A stretch of DNA of 41,219 bases from Anaerolineae bacterium (GCA_023544525.1 JAMJFU010000009.1:1-41219), one strand, 5' to 3'. Positions 16,095 to 24,993 are shown, counted from the stretch's first letter. The notes: generated by a model from the letters alone, not told the origin. Made by a program: numbers and translations.

Positions 16095-16853
16095 TTGGAA
16101 GACACGCCAGGCACGAAACAACGGACTGTTGGGCTGCTGGCCCTCGCCTTTTTGCTGGGCGTTGTCTATGTGGCCTGGCTTGCTGCGGGAGCACCAGATG
16201 GTTCCGCAGCCACGTCGCCTGAAGAGACCGCAACGACCAGACCCTCCCGTACACCGCGGCCCACTCGGACGCCGCGCCCCACTGCGACCGAAGAGATCAT
16301 CCCCACGCTTACGCCTACGCCCCAGCCCGCGAAGGTTGGGGTCGTCGCCGGACACTGGAAAAGTGACTCTGGGGCTGTCTGCCCTGACGGGTTGGAGGAA
16401 GTGACCATCAATCTGGACGTGGCGTCCCGGGTCGTTGCCATCCTGCAGTACGAGGGGTACAGGGCCGAACTCCTGCCCGAGTTTTCAGAAAAGCTCGAAG
16501 GCTACCAGGCTGACGCCTTTGTGTCCATCCACGCCGATTCATGTTCGATCGCGGAGGCGTCTGGCTTTAAGGTTGCCCGCGTGGCTTCGAGTGCCATTCC
16601 CGAAGAAGAGGACCGCCTGGTAGCCTGCCTGACCCGAGAATATGCCAAGGCTACAGGGCTCTCGGTCCACAAGAACAGCATCACCTTTGACATGACGATC
16701 TACCATGCCTTCAACGAGATCGACCCCGAGACGCCAGGAGCCATCATCGAGTTGGGCTTTCTGGCGGCCGACCGCGACCTGTTGACAGACAAGGCCTACG
16801 AAGTGGCCCAGGGTGTGGCGCGGGGCATTGCCTGTTTCCTGGAACAGGACTAG
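16095..16853 (+). CDS. Membrane-anchored N-acetylmuramoyl-L-alanine amidase (Amidase_3)
   Basis: 252 residues from TTG 16095 (GGGGAAC just upstream). Residues 12-32 are a hydrophobic signal anchor (VGLLALAFLLGVVYVAWLAAG). Residues 35-75 are a Thr/Pro/Arg-rich linker (TRPSRTPRPTRTPRPTAT), low-complexity and probably spanning the wall. Residues 80-250 are the zinc amidase domain: metal His in VVAGHW, metal Glu in GLEEVTINLDVA, His in VSIHADS, and catalytic Glu in AIIELGFL. It would cleave the MurNAc-L-Ala bond in peptidoglycan. No SPOR or LysM repeats. Sits between the rpoB terminator and a convergent membrane-protein gene. Confidence 0.92.
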   Translation: MEDTPGTKQRTVGLLALAFLLGVVYVAWLAAGAPDGSAATSPEETATTRPSRTPRPTRTPRPTATEEIIPTLTPTPQPAKVGVVAGHWKSDSGAVCPDGLEEVTINLDVASRVVAILQYEGYRAELLPEFSEKLEGYQADAFVSIHADSCSIAEASGFKVARVASSAIPEEEDRLVACLTREYAKATGLSVHKNSITFDMTIYHAFNEIDPETPGAIIELGFLAADRDLLTDKAYEVAQGVARGIACFLEQD

Positions 16854-16954
16854 GTGGCCTCGCCGACCAAGGACACTTCAGGTATTGCGGGGGCGCGGGA
16901 CTGACCCCCCAGCCCTTGGATAGCCCCACGGCGCGGCATTCAGCGCCGGCTCAA

Positions 16955-18697
16955 TCAGCCGTAGAGAGGTCCACGGCCCGGCTGGCTGCCGTTCCGATAG
17001 ACAACCAGCCGCGCGTATCGTCGCGCTTCTGCAAGGCCCGCTAGCGGGACTAGCGGCCCTCCCAGCCACAGCCAGCAGGTCTCCCCGCCCGAATCCGGCT
17101 CGCGAGCCGGCATCGCTTCCAGGTGCCGCATCTGTTCCATCTCTGACGGGCCAGCCCGGAAAAAGCGCCTGGTCCATTCACGGGCGGTCCGGTGGTGGTC
17201 AAAGAGGGCGATGGCACAGGACGTTGGATCGCACTCGAACAGTTGATATACCTGCAGGAAATCGCAGATCGACTCATAGATCTGGGCTTTGGACGTGACT
17301 GACGGCACGAACAAGACCTTGTTGTCCAGGGAGAGGGTCGTTGCCAAGCGGGTTCCTGACAACTTGCGGGTGATGAAGCCACTACAGAGGTACTGGAACG
17401 TGTTCTCCAGGAGGATCAGGTACGTGGCTCCCAAGGTGAGCCAATTGTCCAGCGTCGACGTATCCAGGCTGGACACGAGGGTAGCCCTGGGGTGCCACAC
17501 GGCTGTCTGCAACAGGATCAGCGAGGCCACGACCACGCCCTCAAAGAAGGCCAGCTTCAAGAGCGGCTCTTGCGCCCAATCGGTCAGATCTGCTCCTGCA
17601 ACGCTGGCCCAGAACCCATTGCCCAGTGCGTCCTGCAGGTCGTCTACGGCCAACAAGACCTCCGGCTGCTGAGCTTCCTCGGTGAAGGCAAAATCAACCA
17701 TGACGTCCCGGGGCATGATTACAAACACGGACATGATGATCATCAGCGTGACCAGGACAAAGGTCGATCCACTCAGCAGAAAGCCCGTCCACCGGGAGCG
17801 CCCGGTCAAGGCGATCTCCAGCAGTGATCCGGCTCTGGACACGAGATTGTCCAGGTTCTTCCACTCAAGCCGGGCCTCGATCGCGTCCACCCAGGCGGCG
17901 TCCACGAGAGCCGCGCCGGCCTTTGCCTGTGCTGAACGGAGTGCTGTGTCCAGGCTATAGAGCCGGACACGGTCCCAGTTCTGGACGCTATGGCCCACCG
18001 CGCGGCGGACCCCGGCCTTGGATACCCAGATGAACGATAGTCCCGCGACCAGGTACAACCCTCCACCAAAGACCAGGAGCCGGTCCCACCCAATCTGGCC
18101 CACCGATCGCCACAGGCTGCTAACGCTCAGGTTGGCAAATAGACCGGCAATAATAGCCATCGAGGCTAGACTGGCCCAGACCTGGAAGGCCGGGGCCATC
18201 TGTCTCAAGCGGGTTCTCCACCACCTACGAAATTGGCGCCAGGAGCCATAGTGCTCGGGATGTTCGAGGGAATCCTGGACGGTGCGGTAGATACACCACT
18301 GGAACGCACCTCTAAAGAGCGCCCCAGGCAGGGATTCTCCCCCCAAGAACAGGGCGACCCCGGCAGCGCTGATGCCCAGGGCCCAATAGAACGGTGGGCG
18401 GATGCGCTCCCAGAGGAAAGGCCACAAGAGCACCGGCTCCAGCGCTCCACCCCGCCTCCGGTAGCGTTCAGCCGTCTCCACCGCCAGGGCAACGAGCAGG
18501 CTCAGGAGGATGCCGGGGAAAGGCAGGCCCAAGAATCCCAGGGCCGACAGGAAGATCAGGGCGATCCGCAAGAACAACAGGTCATGGTGCCGTTGGGAGA
18601 GGGGGACCAGTCCGGCAAGACCGCCGTCGATGAGGGTCTCGCGCAGTAGGTGTTCCAGGACCTGTTTCTGCCCCGTCGCTGGCCGGTTCTGGTTCAT
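16955..18697 (-). CDS. Unknown multi-pass membrane protein coupled to NifS-SelD
   Basis: 580 residues; I do not recognise a family. Hydrophobic segments suggest about seven membrane helices: two near 41-78 (LLFLRIALIFLSALGFLG), 104-122, about 171-190 (ASLASMAIIAGLFANL), about 208-226, about 311-334 (FVLVTLMIIMSVFVIM) and about 385-402 (GVVVASLILLQTAVW). Between these are large soluble stretches, and the C-terminal about 160 residues look cytoplasmic. ATG 18697 overlaps the nifS-selD stop as ATGA, so it is translated right after it. The coupling suggests a partner in selenium or sulfur handling, for example transport, but nothing in the sequence proves it. No conserved Cys clusters or transporter motif seen. 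Confidence 0.8.
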   Translation of the reverse strand: MNQNRPATGQKQVLEHLLRETLIDGGLAGLVPLSQRHHDLLFLRIALIFLSALGFLGLPFPGILLSLLVALAVETAERYRRRGGALEPVLLWPFLWERIRPPFYWALGISAAGVALFLGGESLPGALFRGAFQWCIYRTVQDSLEHPEHYGSWRQFRRWWRTRLRQMAPAFQVWASLASMAIIAGLFANLSVSSLWRSVGQIGWDRLLVFGGGLYLVAGLSFIWVSKAGVRRAVGHSVQNWDRVRLYSLDTALRSAQAKAGAALVDAAWVDAIEARLEWKNLDNLVSRAGSLLEIALTGRSRWTGFLLSGSTFVLVTLMIIMSVFVIMPRDVMVDFAFTEEAQQPEVLLAVDDLQDALGNGFWASVAGADLTDWAQEPLLKLAFFEGVVVASLILLQTAVWHPRATLVSSLDTSTLDNWLTLGATYLILLENTFQYLCSGFITRKLSGTRLATTLSLDNKVLFVPSVTSKAQIYESICDFLQVYQLFECDPTSCAIALFDHHRTAREWTRRFFRAGPSEMEQMRHLEAMPAREPDSGGETCWLWLGGPLVPLAGLAEARRYARLVVYRNGSQPGRGPLYG

Positions 18698-20913
18698 GCT
18701 TTCACTAGGATACGGCCTGTTCCTTGACTGTTGACCTGGCCAATCACCGCTGCGGCCACCACGCCCCGCGACCGGAGCTCCGCCACCAATCGATCGGCGT
18801 CTTGGGCAGGCAGGCTGATCAGTAGCCCACCTGAGGTCTGGGCATCGCCCAGGATCAGCCGGTCGACTGCCGAAACCTCCGGCTCGAAGCGTACGTGTGG
18901 CTCCACGTAGGCCAGGTTATTGAGGGTCCCGCCGGGCACCACATCGGCTCCGGCAAAGGTTCGGGCAGCGGGCAGGAAGGGTACGGCGCTGGCCCGGATG
19001 GTCACGTCTACCTTGCTGCCGGCGACCATCTCGCGCAAGTGCCCCAGCAGCCCAAAACCGGTGATGTCTGTGCAGGCGTTCGCCCCAATTGCCAGCATCA
19101 CCTCGGCAGCGTCACGATTGAGCGCGGCCATTACCTCGGCGACCTCCCGGGCGGTGGCCTCGTCTGCGAGGCCGCGTTTGACGGCCGTAGAGACAATGCC
19201 TGTGCCCAGCGGTTTAGTCAGCACCAGGGCATCTCCCGGGCGGGCGGTGCTGTTGCGCACGATGCGATCTGGGTGGACCGTCCCGGTGACGGCCAGGCCG
19301 AACTTGGGCTCTGGGTCATCCACCGTGTGTCCGCCCACGATCGGGATGCCGGCCTCCTGCGCCTTGTCCAGGGCTCCGCGCAGGATCTCTTCCAGCACAC
19401 GCATCGGCAGGCGGTTGGAGGGAAAGCCAACGATGTTCAGAGCAAACAGGGGCTGGGCGCCCATGGCGTACACGTCACTGAGGGAGTTGGCTGCCGAAAT
19501 GGCGCCAAACCAATAGGGATCGTCGACGATGGGGGTAAAGAAATCGACGGTCTGGACCAGGGCCACCTCGTCACCAAGCCGGTAGACGGCTGCATCATCG
19601 GCGGTATCGATGCCGACCAGCAACGCTGGATCGGCTGGCCGTGGGAGGCGAGCCAATACTGCTTCCAGGGCCTGGGGCCGGAGTTTGCAGGCACAGCCGA
19701 GGCCATGGGTGTAGCGCGTCAGCCTCACGTCCTGCTCGTCCCGCAGCAGCACAGGTTCGGCCAACGCTGCCCGGGGCTGGAGGCGCCGCACCGCCCCGGC
19801 AACGATCTCGACAGCCCGGTCTACCGCCTCCGCGGAGGTGTCGCGCCCCACCGAGAAGCGGATGGTGCCCATCGCCCACTCGACCGGCACGGCCATCGCT
19901 TCCAGCACCGCCGAGACGTCCACCTCGTCCGCGTGGCAGGCGGCTCCGGCAGAAGCTGCCACCTGGTCGCCAATCTCGGACAGGAGGGTATTGGCTTCAA
20001 CACCTCGGAAGCTGAGGCTGAGGGTGTTTGGCAAGCGTTTCTCGGGGTGGCCGTTGAGCTTCAGCGCTTCGGCGCCAAGTTCGCGGAGCAATCCCTGGTG
20101 CAGCCGGTCGCGCATGGCCTGGAAGTGGGCCATATTCTCTGCCAGGTCGCGCCGGGCGATCTCGCAGGCCTTGCCCAACCCCACGACCTCCAGTACGTTC
20201 TCTGTGCCGGGCCGCCGACCGCCCTCGTGCCCGGCGCCATGGATCAAGGGTTCCAGAGCCACACCGGTGCGGATGTAGAGGGCGCCAATGCCCTTTGGCG
20301 CATAGACCTTGTGTCCGGCTACAGATAGCAGATCGACGCCGAGGTCATCGACGTGGACCGGGATCTTGCCCACCGACTGGGCGGCATCGGTATGCATCAG
20401 GGCGCCGTGTTGATGGGCGATCTCGGCCAGCTCGCGGACCGGCTGGATGGTGCCCACCTCGTTGTTGGCGTGCATCACCGTCACCAGCAGCGTGCCGGGG
20501 CCAATGGCGCGTTGCAGGTCGGCGGGGTCCACGAGGCCATCACCGTCGACCGGCAGGACCGTGACGCGGAAACCCTGCCCTTCTAACCAGTGGCAGACCT
20601 CGATGACGGCCGGATGTTCGATGGCGGTGGTAATGATATGGTTTCCACGGCTGCGGTGAGCCAGGGCAATGCCCTTGATGGCATAGTTGTTGCTCTCTGT
20701 GCCGCCGCTGGTAAAGACGACCTCGTTTGGTTGGCACTTGAGCAAGGCCGCTAACTGGGATCGAGCGCCTTCCACGGCGCGCTTGGTCGCCACGCCAAAT
20801 GGATGGCTGCTGGAGGGATTGCCAAAGTGCTCATAGAGGTAGGGTGCCATCGTCTCAGCAACTTCGGGGGCGATGGGCGTTGTGGCGTTATAGTCCAGAT
20901 AAATCGGATCCAC
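18694..20913 (-). CDS. selD: Cysteine desulfurase-selenide water dikinase fusion (NifS-SelD)
   Basis: 739 residues from GTG 20913. Residues 1-385 are a class V cysteine desulfurase: YLDYNATTP, HANNEVGT, PLP Lys202 in SVAGHKVYAPKG, catalytic Cys326 in AGAACHADEVDVS. Residues about 390-739 are SelD: GLGCACK with Cys407, Cys409 and Lys410 (the catalytic Cys position is Cys, not selenocysteine), VQTVDFFTPIVDDPYWFG, DITGFGLLGH. The fusion would free selenide from selenocysteine and pass it directly to selenophosphate synthesis, feeding Sec or selenouridine formation. Such fusions are annotated in several bacteria. An upstream GTG at 21000 lies at the predicted transcription start and is rejected. 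First gene of an operon with the 580-aa membrane protein. Confidence 0.96.
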   Translation of the reverse strand: MDPIYLDYNATTPIAPEVAETMAPYLYEHFGNPSSSHPFGVATKRAVEGARSQLAALLKCQPNEVVFTSGGTESNNYAIKGIALAHRSRGNHIITTAIEHPAVIEVCHWLEGQGFRVTVLPVDGDGLVDPADLQRAIGPGTLLVTVMHANNEVGTIQPVRELAEIAHQHGALMHTDAAQSVGKIPVHVDDLGVDLLSVAGHKVYAPKGIGALYIRTGVALEPLIHGAGHEGGRRPGTENVLEVVGLGKACEIARRDLAENMAHFQAMRDRLHQGLLRELGAEALKLNGHPEKRLPNTLSLSFRGVEANTLLSEIGDQVAASAGAACHADEVDVSAVLEAMAVPVEWAMGTIRFSVGRDTSAEAVDRAVEIVAGAVRRLQPRAALAEPVLLRDEQDVRLTRYTHGLGCACKLRPQALEAVLARLPRPADPALLVGIDTADDAAVYRLGDEVALVQTVDFFTPIVDDPYWFGAISAANSLSDVYAMGAQPLFALNIVGFPSNRLPMRVLEEILRGALDKAQEAGIPIVGGHTVDDPEPKFGLAVTGTVHPDRIVRNSTARPGDALVLTKPLGTGIVSTAVKRGLADEATAREVAEVMAALNRDAAEVMLAIGANACTDITGFGLLGHLREMVAGSKVDVTIRASAVPFLPAARTFAGADVVPGGTLNNLAYVEPHVRFEPEVSAVDRLILGDAQTSGGLLISLPAQDADRLVAELRSRGVVAAAVIGQVNSQGTGRILVKA

Positions 20914-21003
20914 GTCAGTCTTCCGGGAGGGTCCCCTGTTCGATCGCGCCCTGGGACCGAAAACCGTCCATTCTCTAGTAGTGGCTCCGTGCTGACCCAC
21001 CGT

Positions 21004-21032
21004 ATTTTACCATACTTCCACAGAGGGAGCAA
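21004..21032 (-). promoter_or_regulatory. Promoter of nifS-selD operon (extended -10)
   Basis: Minus strand TTGCTC (21032-21027), 17 bp, TAAAAT (21009-21004) preceded by TGG. Transcription would start near 20997, leaving an 85-nt leader. Confidence 0.72.
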
Positions 21033-21098
21033 TCCAGTTATGTGCACCAGGGCGGAACTCAAGAATCGCCTGATGATAGGCCATGGCGACCCTCTGTG
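21019..21098. repeat. 9-bp inverted repeat around nifS-selD promoter
   Basis: CACAGAGGG (21019-21027) is the exact reverse complement of CCCTCTGTG (21090-21098); 62-nt spacer. The left arm lies between -10 and -35 of the operon promoter. Could be a looping operator or chance. Confidence 0.4.
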
Positions 21099-21172
21099 CT
21101 CAGGATGACTGTCTGAACCCGAGGCGGTGCAGGGCTGTTTCTACCTCCTCGTCTGGCTAAAGGCGTCTCCGC

Positions 21173-22030
21173 TCAGGCGGACCGTGCCGCGTGGGCATCA
21201 GGCAAGACGCGCGCTGCTTGCTCCGCGTGCAGGGCTGCACCCAAAGCCCCGACAATCTGCGGATCGTCGGGGACCGCCAGGTCTACGCCCAGGGCCTGGC
21301 TGAATAGCTGTTGCAGGCACGGGTTGAGGGCCACACCCCCGGCAAAAACAAAGCGCTCCTGGACGCCCACCCTGCGCACCATGCCTCCGACGCGGTCCAC
21401 GATAGCCTGGTGCAAACCGAGGGCTACCCGGTGGCTGTCCTCACCCCGGGCGATGAGGGACACTACCTCCGACTCGGCAAAGACCGTGCACATGCTCGAG
21501 ATGCGGACCGGTGCGCCCCTGGCTGAGAGGGCATGGGGGCCAAAGTCCTGGACAGCCAACCCCAGGGCGTGGGCCATGTTTTCGAGAAAGCGCCCTGTTC
21601 CGGCAGCACAACGGTCGTTCATCTCAAAGCGCAGGACGCGGCCCCCTGGGCCGATGCGGATGACCTTGCTGTCCTGCCCGCCGATATCGAGGACCGTGCC
21701 GGCGTCGGGGTAGAGGTGGTAGGCCCCCAGACCGTAGGCTTTGATCTCGGAGATGACCTCGCCGGCAAGCTCGCGCTCTGCGGCCAGATGCCGGCCATAG
21801 CCGGTAGCGACCAGGTGCCGGTAGGACCGGCCTTCCATCAGGCCCCGGGCGTTACGCACCGGGTCTGTGCCCGTATCCACCACCTGGGCGCGGGTGATCT
21901 CTCTCCCATTCCACTCGACCAGAGCGATCGTCCGCGAGCCGATGTCCAGGCCGGCGAAGGGGGCCTGGGCGCCGCGCTCGGGGGAACCTACAGCCGGCCG
22001 CTCAGGCTCCAGCCTGCCAGGCACCATCAC
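21173..22030 (-). CDS. 2-Hydroxyacyl-CoA dehydratase activase (BadF/HgdC family ATPase)
   Basis: 285 residues. ASKHA-type ATPase with phosphate-1 loop GLDIGSRTIALV, adenosine region AGGVALNPCLQQL, and TVLDIGGQDSKVI. The two Cys that bind the bridging [4Fe-4S] cluster of the homodimer are present: NDRCAAGTGRF and SSMCTVFAESEV. The activase uses ATP to inject an electron into 2-hydroxyacyl-CoA dehydratases or benzoyl-CoA reductase-type enzymes. No dehydratase subunit is in the window. The N-terminus carries about 25 extra residues (PGRLEPERPAVGSPERGAQ) that look like linker, so a later start is possible. Start GTG 22030 overlaps the cupin stop (GTGA), with AAGGAG upstream. Confidence 0.92.
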   Translation of the reverse strand: MMVPGRLEPERPAVGSPERGAQAPFAGLDIGSRTIALVEWNGREITRAQVVDTGTDPVRNARGLMEGRSYRHLVATGYGRHLAAERELAGEVISEIKAYGLGAYHLYPDAGTVLDIGGQDSKVIRIGPGGRVLRFEMNDRCAAGTGRFLENMAHALGLAVQDFGPHALSARGAPVRISSMCTVFAESEVVSLIARGEDSHRVALGLHQAIVDRVGGMVRRVGVQERFVFAGGVALNPCLQQLFSQALGVDLAVPDDPQIVGALGAALHAEQAARVLPDAHAARSA

Positions 22031-22380
22031 TCCTTGTTTTCTGCTTCGACGCTCAGATACAGCGTCAAATGCGGGAAGTGGAGCCGGTATGAGGTGCCGC
22101 CAGCCAATACAGCGGACTCTCCCTGGCTGATGGTGGTCATTTTGCCGCCGGCATCATAGATCTCGCCATAGCCGTCCAGGACCCACAGCAGGCGATCGCG
22201 GGTGATCGGCTCGGGAGCCACGCTTAGCTCGCCATAGCCGGCCTTGATGCAGGCCTGGAAGCCGTCAGTCCGGGCCAGGTCCAGCCCGACGCTGGCCGAG
22301 TCGCCGGACAGGACGCGTCCGGCGGCCAGCCTGCGTACCTGTTTCTTGAGTTGCTCGACATCGATAACCTTCGGTTGCAT
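22027..22380 (-). CDS. Cupin-fold protein, EutQ-like
   Basis: 117 residues from ATG 22380 (GAGGGTG upstream). C-terminal 70 residues are a small beta barrel of the cupin type: LLWVLDGYGEIYDAGGK then ISQGESAVLAGGTSYRLHFP. There is no clear metal-binding His pair (G-x5-H-x-H), similar to EutQ-like cupins. N-terminal VEQLKKQVRRLAAGRVL is a helix. It overlaps the dehydratase activase gene, suggesting a shared role such as substrate or cofactor sensing. Not firmly assigned. Confidence 0.7.
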   Translation of the reverse strand: MQPKVIDVEQLKKQVRRLAAGRVLSGDSASVGLDLARTDGFQACIKAGYGELSVAPEPITRDRLLWVLDGYGEIYDAGGKMTTISQGESAVLAGGTSYRLHFPHLTLYLSVEAENKE

Positions 22381-22436
22381 GGCACCCTCGAACAGTGTTA
22401 TGAGCCAGGTCTGGTTCACAGCATCAGAACGACTGC

Positions 22437-22465
22437 ATTATAGTGTAAAAGCAGACCGGCAGCAA
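22437..22465 (-). promoter_or_regulatory. Promoter of cupin-activase operon
   Basis: Minus strand TTGCTG (22465-22460), 17 bp, TATAAT (22442-22437), about 57 nt before the cupin ATG. Confidence 0.7.
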
Positions 22466-22505
22466 GCAAGGGATACGGCGGGGATGCGTGGGCAGGGATA
22501 CGCCC

Positions 22506-24185
22506 TCAGGCGTCGCGCCAGTGAGAAAAGGTCATTGCCAGAATGTGGCCGCCGAGGCCGTAGCCCAGCAGGAGCAGGGCAGCCCAGGCCGGCTCGAGGG
22601 GCTGCCAGCCAAAGCTGATGCCCGGTAGCTGGTCACCTGAGGCCAGGGCGAGGGTGCAGGCGATGGGCGAGTAGCTGCTCGCCCTCGCGATCAGGCCTGG
22701 ATCGCCTAGCGTTATGGTCGGTGCCAGCAATGCCAGCCAGTCGGCTACCAGGAAGCCGAGGCCAAAGAGCAGTGCACCCCAGGAGCCCCCTGTGAGCGCG
22801 CCTCCTACCTGGATAGCGGCCACATAGGGGCTCGTTGCCAGCAGACCGGCGATCGCCGTGGTGGCTGCCGGGGCCAGATACCAGGTGCTGGAGACTTGGG
22901 CGCCGATCAGCACGATGAGCGCCGTTGTGAGGGCCAGGATGCCACCAAGCATGGTGATCAGGCCCAGGCTCTGTCCCACGATGGCCTGGCTACGAGAAAT
23001 CCCCCGGGCCAACTCTGCCCGGCGTGTGCCAAGGGCCAGCTCACTGCTGATTGCCAGCGCGCCCACCACCGTGGCCAGCGGCCCCACTATCAGCAGGCCT
23101 ACTACGAAGGCGAGGGGGGCACTGCCGCCAGGCGCGACCTTGAATAGTAAGTCCTCAAAGCCGGATGCTTCCGTTGCCCGGCCCAGGCTCCACAGCGTCA
23201 GCGTGAAAAACAGGGAGACCAGGGTGCCGATCCGGACCAAGGCGGTCCGGCCGAGCTTGAAGAGATGCGCCCGGGTTAACCGGACGAGCAGCGGCCAGCC
23301 TGTCCGTGCAGACGGAAGCCTCGACTGCCTGCCAGAGAATCGAGGTTCGCCTCTGTACCGGGCACGGCGCGGGACAAGGCCCCAAAGCCGGGCCCTGCCC
23401 TCCACCACGTCTGTCACGTCCCGGCGATAGACCAGCGCCACAGATCCGCCCAGGCCGGCGAAGGTGTAGACAGCCAGGAGCAGCCCCGAATAGGCGACGG
23501 GCTTGGGCAGGACATAGAGCAGGATGTTGATGGCCGCTGGCGCATCCTGCCAGTTCGCCAGATAGGTCCAATTGGCACTGTTGTAGCCCAGGCTCCATTG
23601 GTAGAGGCTGCCGCTCAGCCCTTCGTGGGTAAAGATCCGCCAGGCATCGGGAATGGCCTCAGGGATGGCCGCCAGCGGGGCCATGAGCAGCCCATGAAAC
23701 TGCTCAAGACCCAGCACGAGGACGCCCAGCACGAGTGCCGGGCCCCCGTTCCGGGCCAGCACGGCCAAGAACAGGGTCAATGCCACATAAGGCCACAGCC
23801 CCAGCCAGGCACGAAAGAGTTCGGCCCAGGGCAGATCGGGCCGCACGCCGAGCGCGGTGCCCAGCCCTTCGGCTCCGGCCAGCAGCATGCCTGCAACGAG
23901 GACCAGGGCCGCGAATTTGCCGAGGAGGAACTGCCAGCGGGGCAAGCCGCGGCCAACCAGCGAACGAAAGGTGCCGCCGGCAAACTCCTGGCCCATGCTC
24001 ACGGCGGTGATGATGATGAGGGCTGCTGCCACGAGATGGAAGCTCCACAGGCCGTCCCACGGAATCTGGGGATCTGGCGGCCAGACCAGGCCACGGAGCG
24101 CTACCAACAACACCAGGATCACCACCAGCCACCTGGGCTGGCCCTGGCGGGCCAGCTTGTACAGCTCGGCGCGCAGCAGGTTCAC
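22506..24185 (-). CDS. ABC-2 type permease, two fused halves
   Basis: 559 residues, about twice a single ABC-2 permease. Two similar halves: each begins with an amphipathic N-terminus (RAELYKLARQGQPRWLV at 5; RAHLFKLGRTALVRIG at about 305) followed by about six membrane helices and a mid-segment motif (MGQEFAGGTFRSLVGRGLPR; SSELALGTRRAELARGISR). So one polypeptide forms the full 12-helix channel. GTG 24185 overlaps the ATPase stop as GTGA. Exported substrate unknown; ABC-2 systems of this type move drugs, lipids or peptides outward. Confidence 0.9.
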   Translation of the reverse strand: MNLLRAELYKLARQGQPRWLVVILVLLVALRGLVWPPDPQIPWDGLWSFHLVAAALIIITAVSMGQEFAGGTFRSLVGRGLPRWQFLLGKFAALVLVAGMLLAGAEGLGTALGVRPDLPWAELFRAWLGLWPYVALTLFLAVLARNGGPALVLGVLVLGLEQFHGLLMAPLAAIPEAIPDAWRIFTHEGLSGSLYQWSLGYNSANWTYLANWQDAPAAINILLYVLPKPVAYSGLLLAVYTFAGLGGSVALVYRRDVTDVVEGRARLWGLVPRRARYRGEPRFSGRQSRLPSARTGWPLLVRLTRAHLFKLGRTALVRIGTLVSLFFTLTLWSLGRATEASGFEDLLFKVAPGGSAPLAFVVGLLIVGPLATVVGALAISSELALGTRRAELARGISRSQAIVGQSLGLITMLGGILALTTALIVLIGAQVSSTWYLAPAATTAIAGLLATSPYVAAIQVGGALTGGSWGALLFGLGFLVADWLALLAPTITLGDPGLIARASSYSPIACTLALASGDQLPGISFGWQPLEPAWAALLLLGYGLGGHILAMTFSHWRDA

Positions 24186-24934
24186 GATCCGGGTCTCTCG
24201 GAAGTGGCGATGTCTGCAGCGCCAGTGAGCTCTACGAACATGGTTTCCAGGTCACGCCCGGCGGCCAGCTCCGCCAGCGGCCCCTGGCCCACCAGGCGGC
24301 CTGCTTCGATGACGGCAGCATGGTCGCAGATCTGTTCGACCTCGTAGAGCTGATGGCTGGAGAGGAAGATGGTCTTTCCCGTCTCGCTGGCAAGACGGCG
24401 GATCAGGGTCCGGATGGCGCGTTGGCCCACCGGGTCCAGGCCGGTGGTCGGTTCGTCGAAGATGAGGAGCTCTGGGTCGTTGAGCAGGGCGGCAGCCAGC
24501 CCCAGCCGCTGCTTCATGCCAGCCGAGTAGGCTCCGAAGCGGTCGTCGGCCCGCCCGGCCAACTCGACCGTCTCCAGTGCTTCCTCGATGCGCTGGCCAG
24601 CTGTACCGCCCAGGGCTTGGGCCACCACCCATAGGTTTTCACGGCCTGTAAGGTAGGGATAGAACGCCGGTTGGTCGAGCAACACCCCCGTGCGGCGCAG
24701 TGCTGTATTCAGGTCTCGTCGTACATCGTGGCCCAGCAGCCAGGCTTCGCCGCTGGTCGGCCGCAGCAGCCCAAGCAGCATGCCGATGGTCGTTGTCTTG
24801 CCCGCGCCATTACGGCCAAGAAAACCAAAGACGGTACCGCGGGGTACACGCAGATCCAGATCCAGGACAGCGGGGTGGCGGCCGTAGTGTTTGGTCAGGC
24901 CGTGGGTTTCGATTGCCAGACCGGTGAGCGCCAT
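24182..24934 (-). CDS. ABC transporter ATP-binding protein
   Basis: 250 residues. Walker A GRNGAGKTTT (40-49), Q-loop LLDQPAFYPYLTGREN, degenerate signature YSAGMKQRLGLA, Walker B LLIFDEPTTGLDP, H-loop SSHQL. This is the CcmA/DrrA-like exporter class. ATG 24934 has GGAGG 5 nt upstream. Forms an operon with the fused permease. Confidence 0.97.
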   Translation of the reverse strand: MALTGLAIETHGLTKHYGRHPAVLDLDLRVPRGTVFGFLGRNGAGKTTTIGMLLGLLRPTSGEAWLLGHDVRRDLNTALRRTGVLLDQPAFYPYLTGRENLWVVAQALGGTAGQRIEEALETVELAGRADDRFGAYSAGMKQRLGLAAALLNDPELLIFDEPTTGLDPVGQRAIRTLIRRLASETGKTIFLSSHQLYEVEQICDHAAVIEAGRLVGQGPLAELAAGRDLETMFVELTGAADIATSERPGS

Positions 24935-24964
24935 GAAAGCCTCCGTGCTAGCGAGCTGGCCCCC

Positions 24965-24993
24965 ATTATATCAGAATCTGCGGTGCTGACCAA
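24965..24993 (-). promoter_or_regulatory. Promoter of ABC exporter operon
   Basis: Minus strand TTGGTC (24993-24988), 17 bp, TATAAT (24970-24965) with TGA extended -10. Divergent to the ftsY promoter. Confidence 0.78.

Noticed and set aside
19590-19700. Selenocysteine codon or SECIS in selD
   Set aside because: The catalytic region reads GCACK with cysteine codons; no in-frame TGA is present.
18895-20328. Rightward 477-codon open frame
   Set aside because: Antisense to the NifS-SelD fusion; no recognisable domain.
20913-21000. Longer start (GTG 21000) for nifS-selD
   Set aside because: The promoter -10 lies at 21004-21009, so this codon would be at or before the transcript start; family alignment begins at GTG 20913.
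22897-23430. Rightward frames inside the ABC permease region
   Set aside because: Antisense to a clear membrane protein with two matching halves; no start signal.
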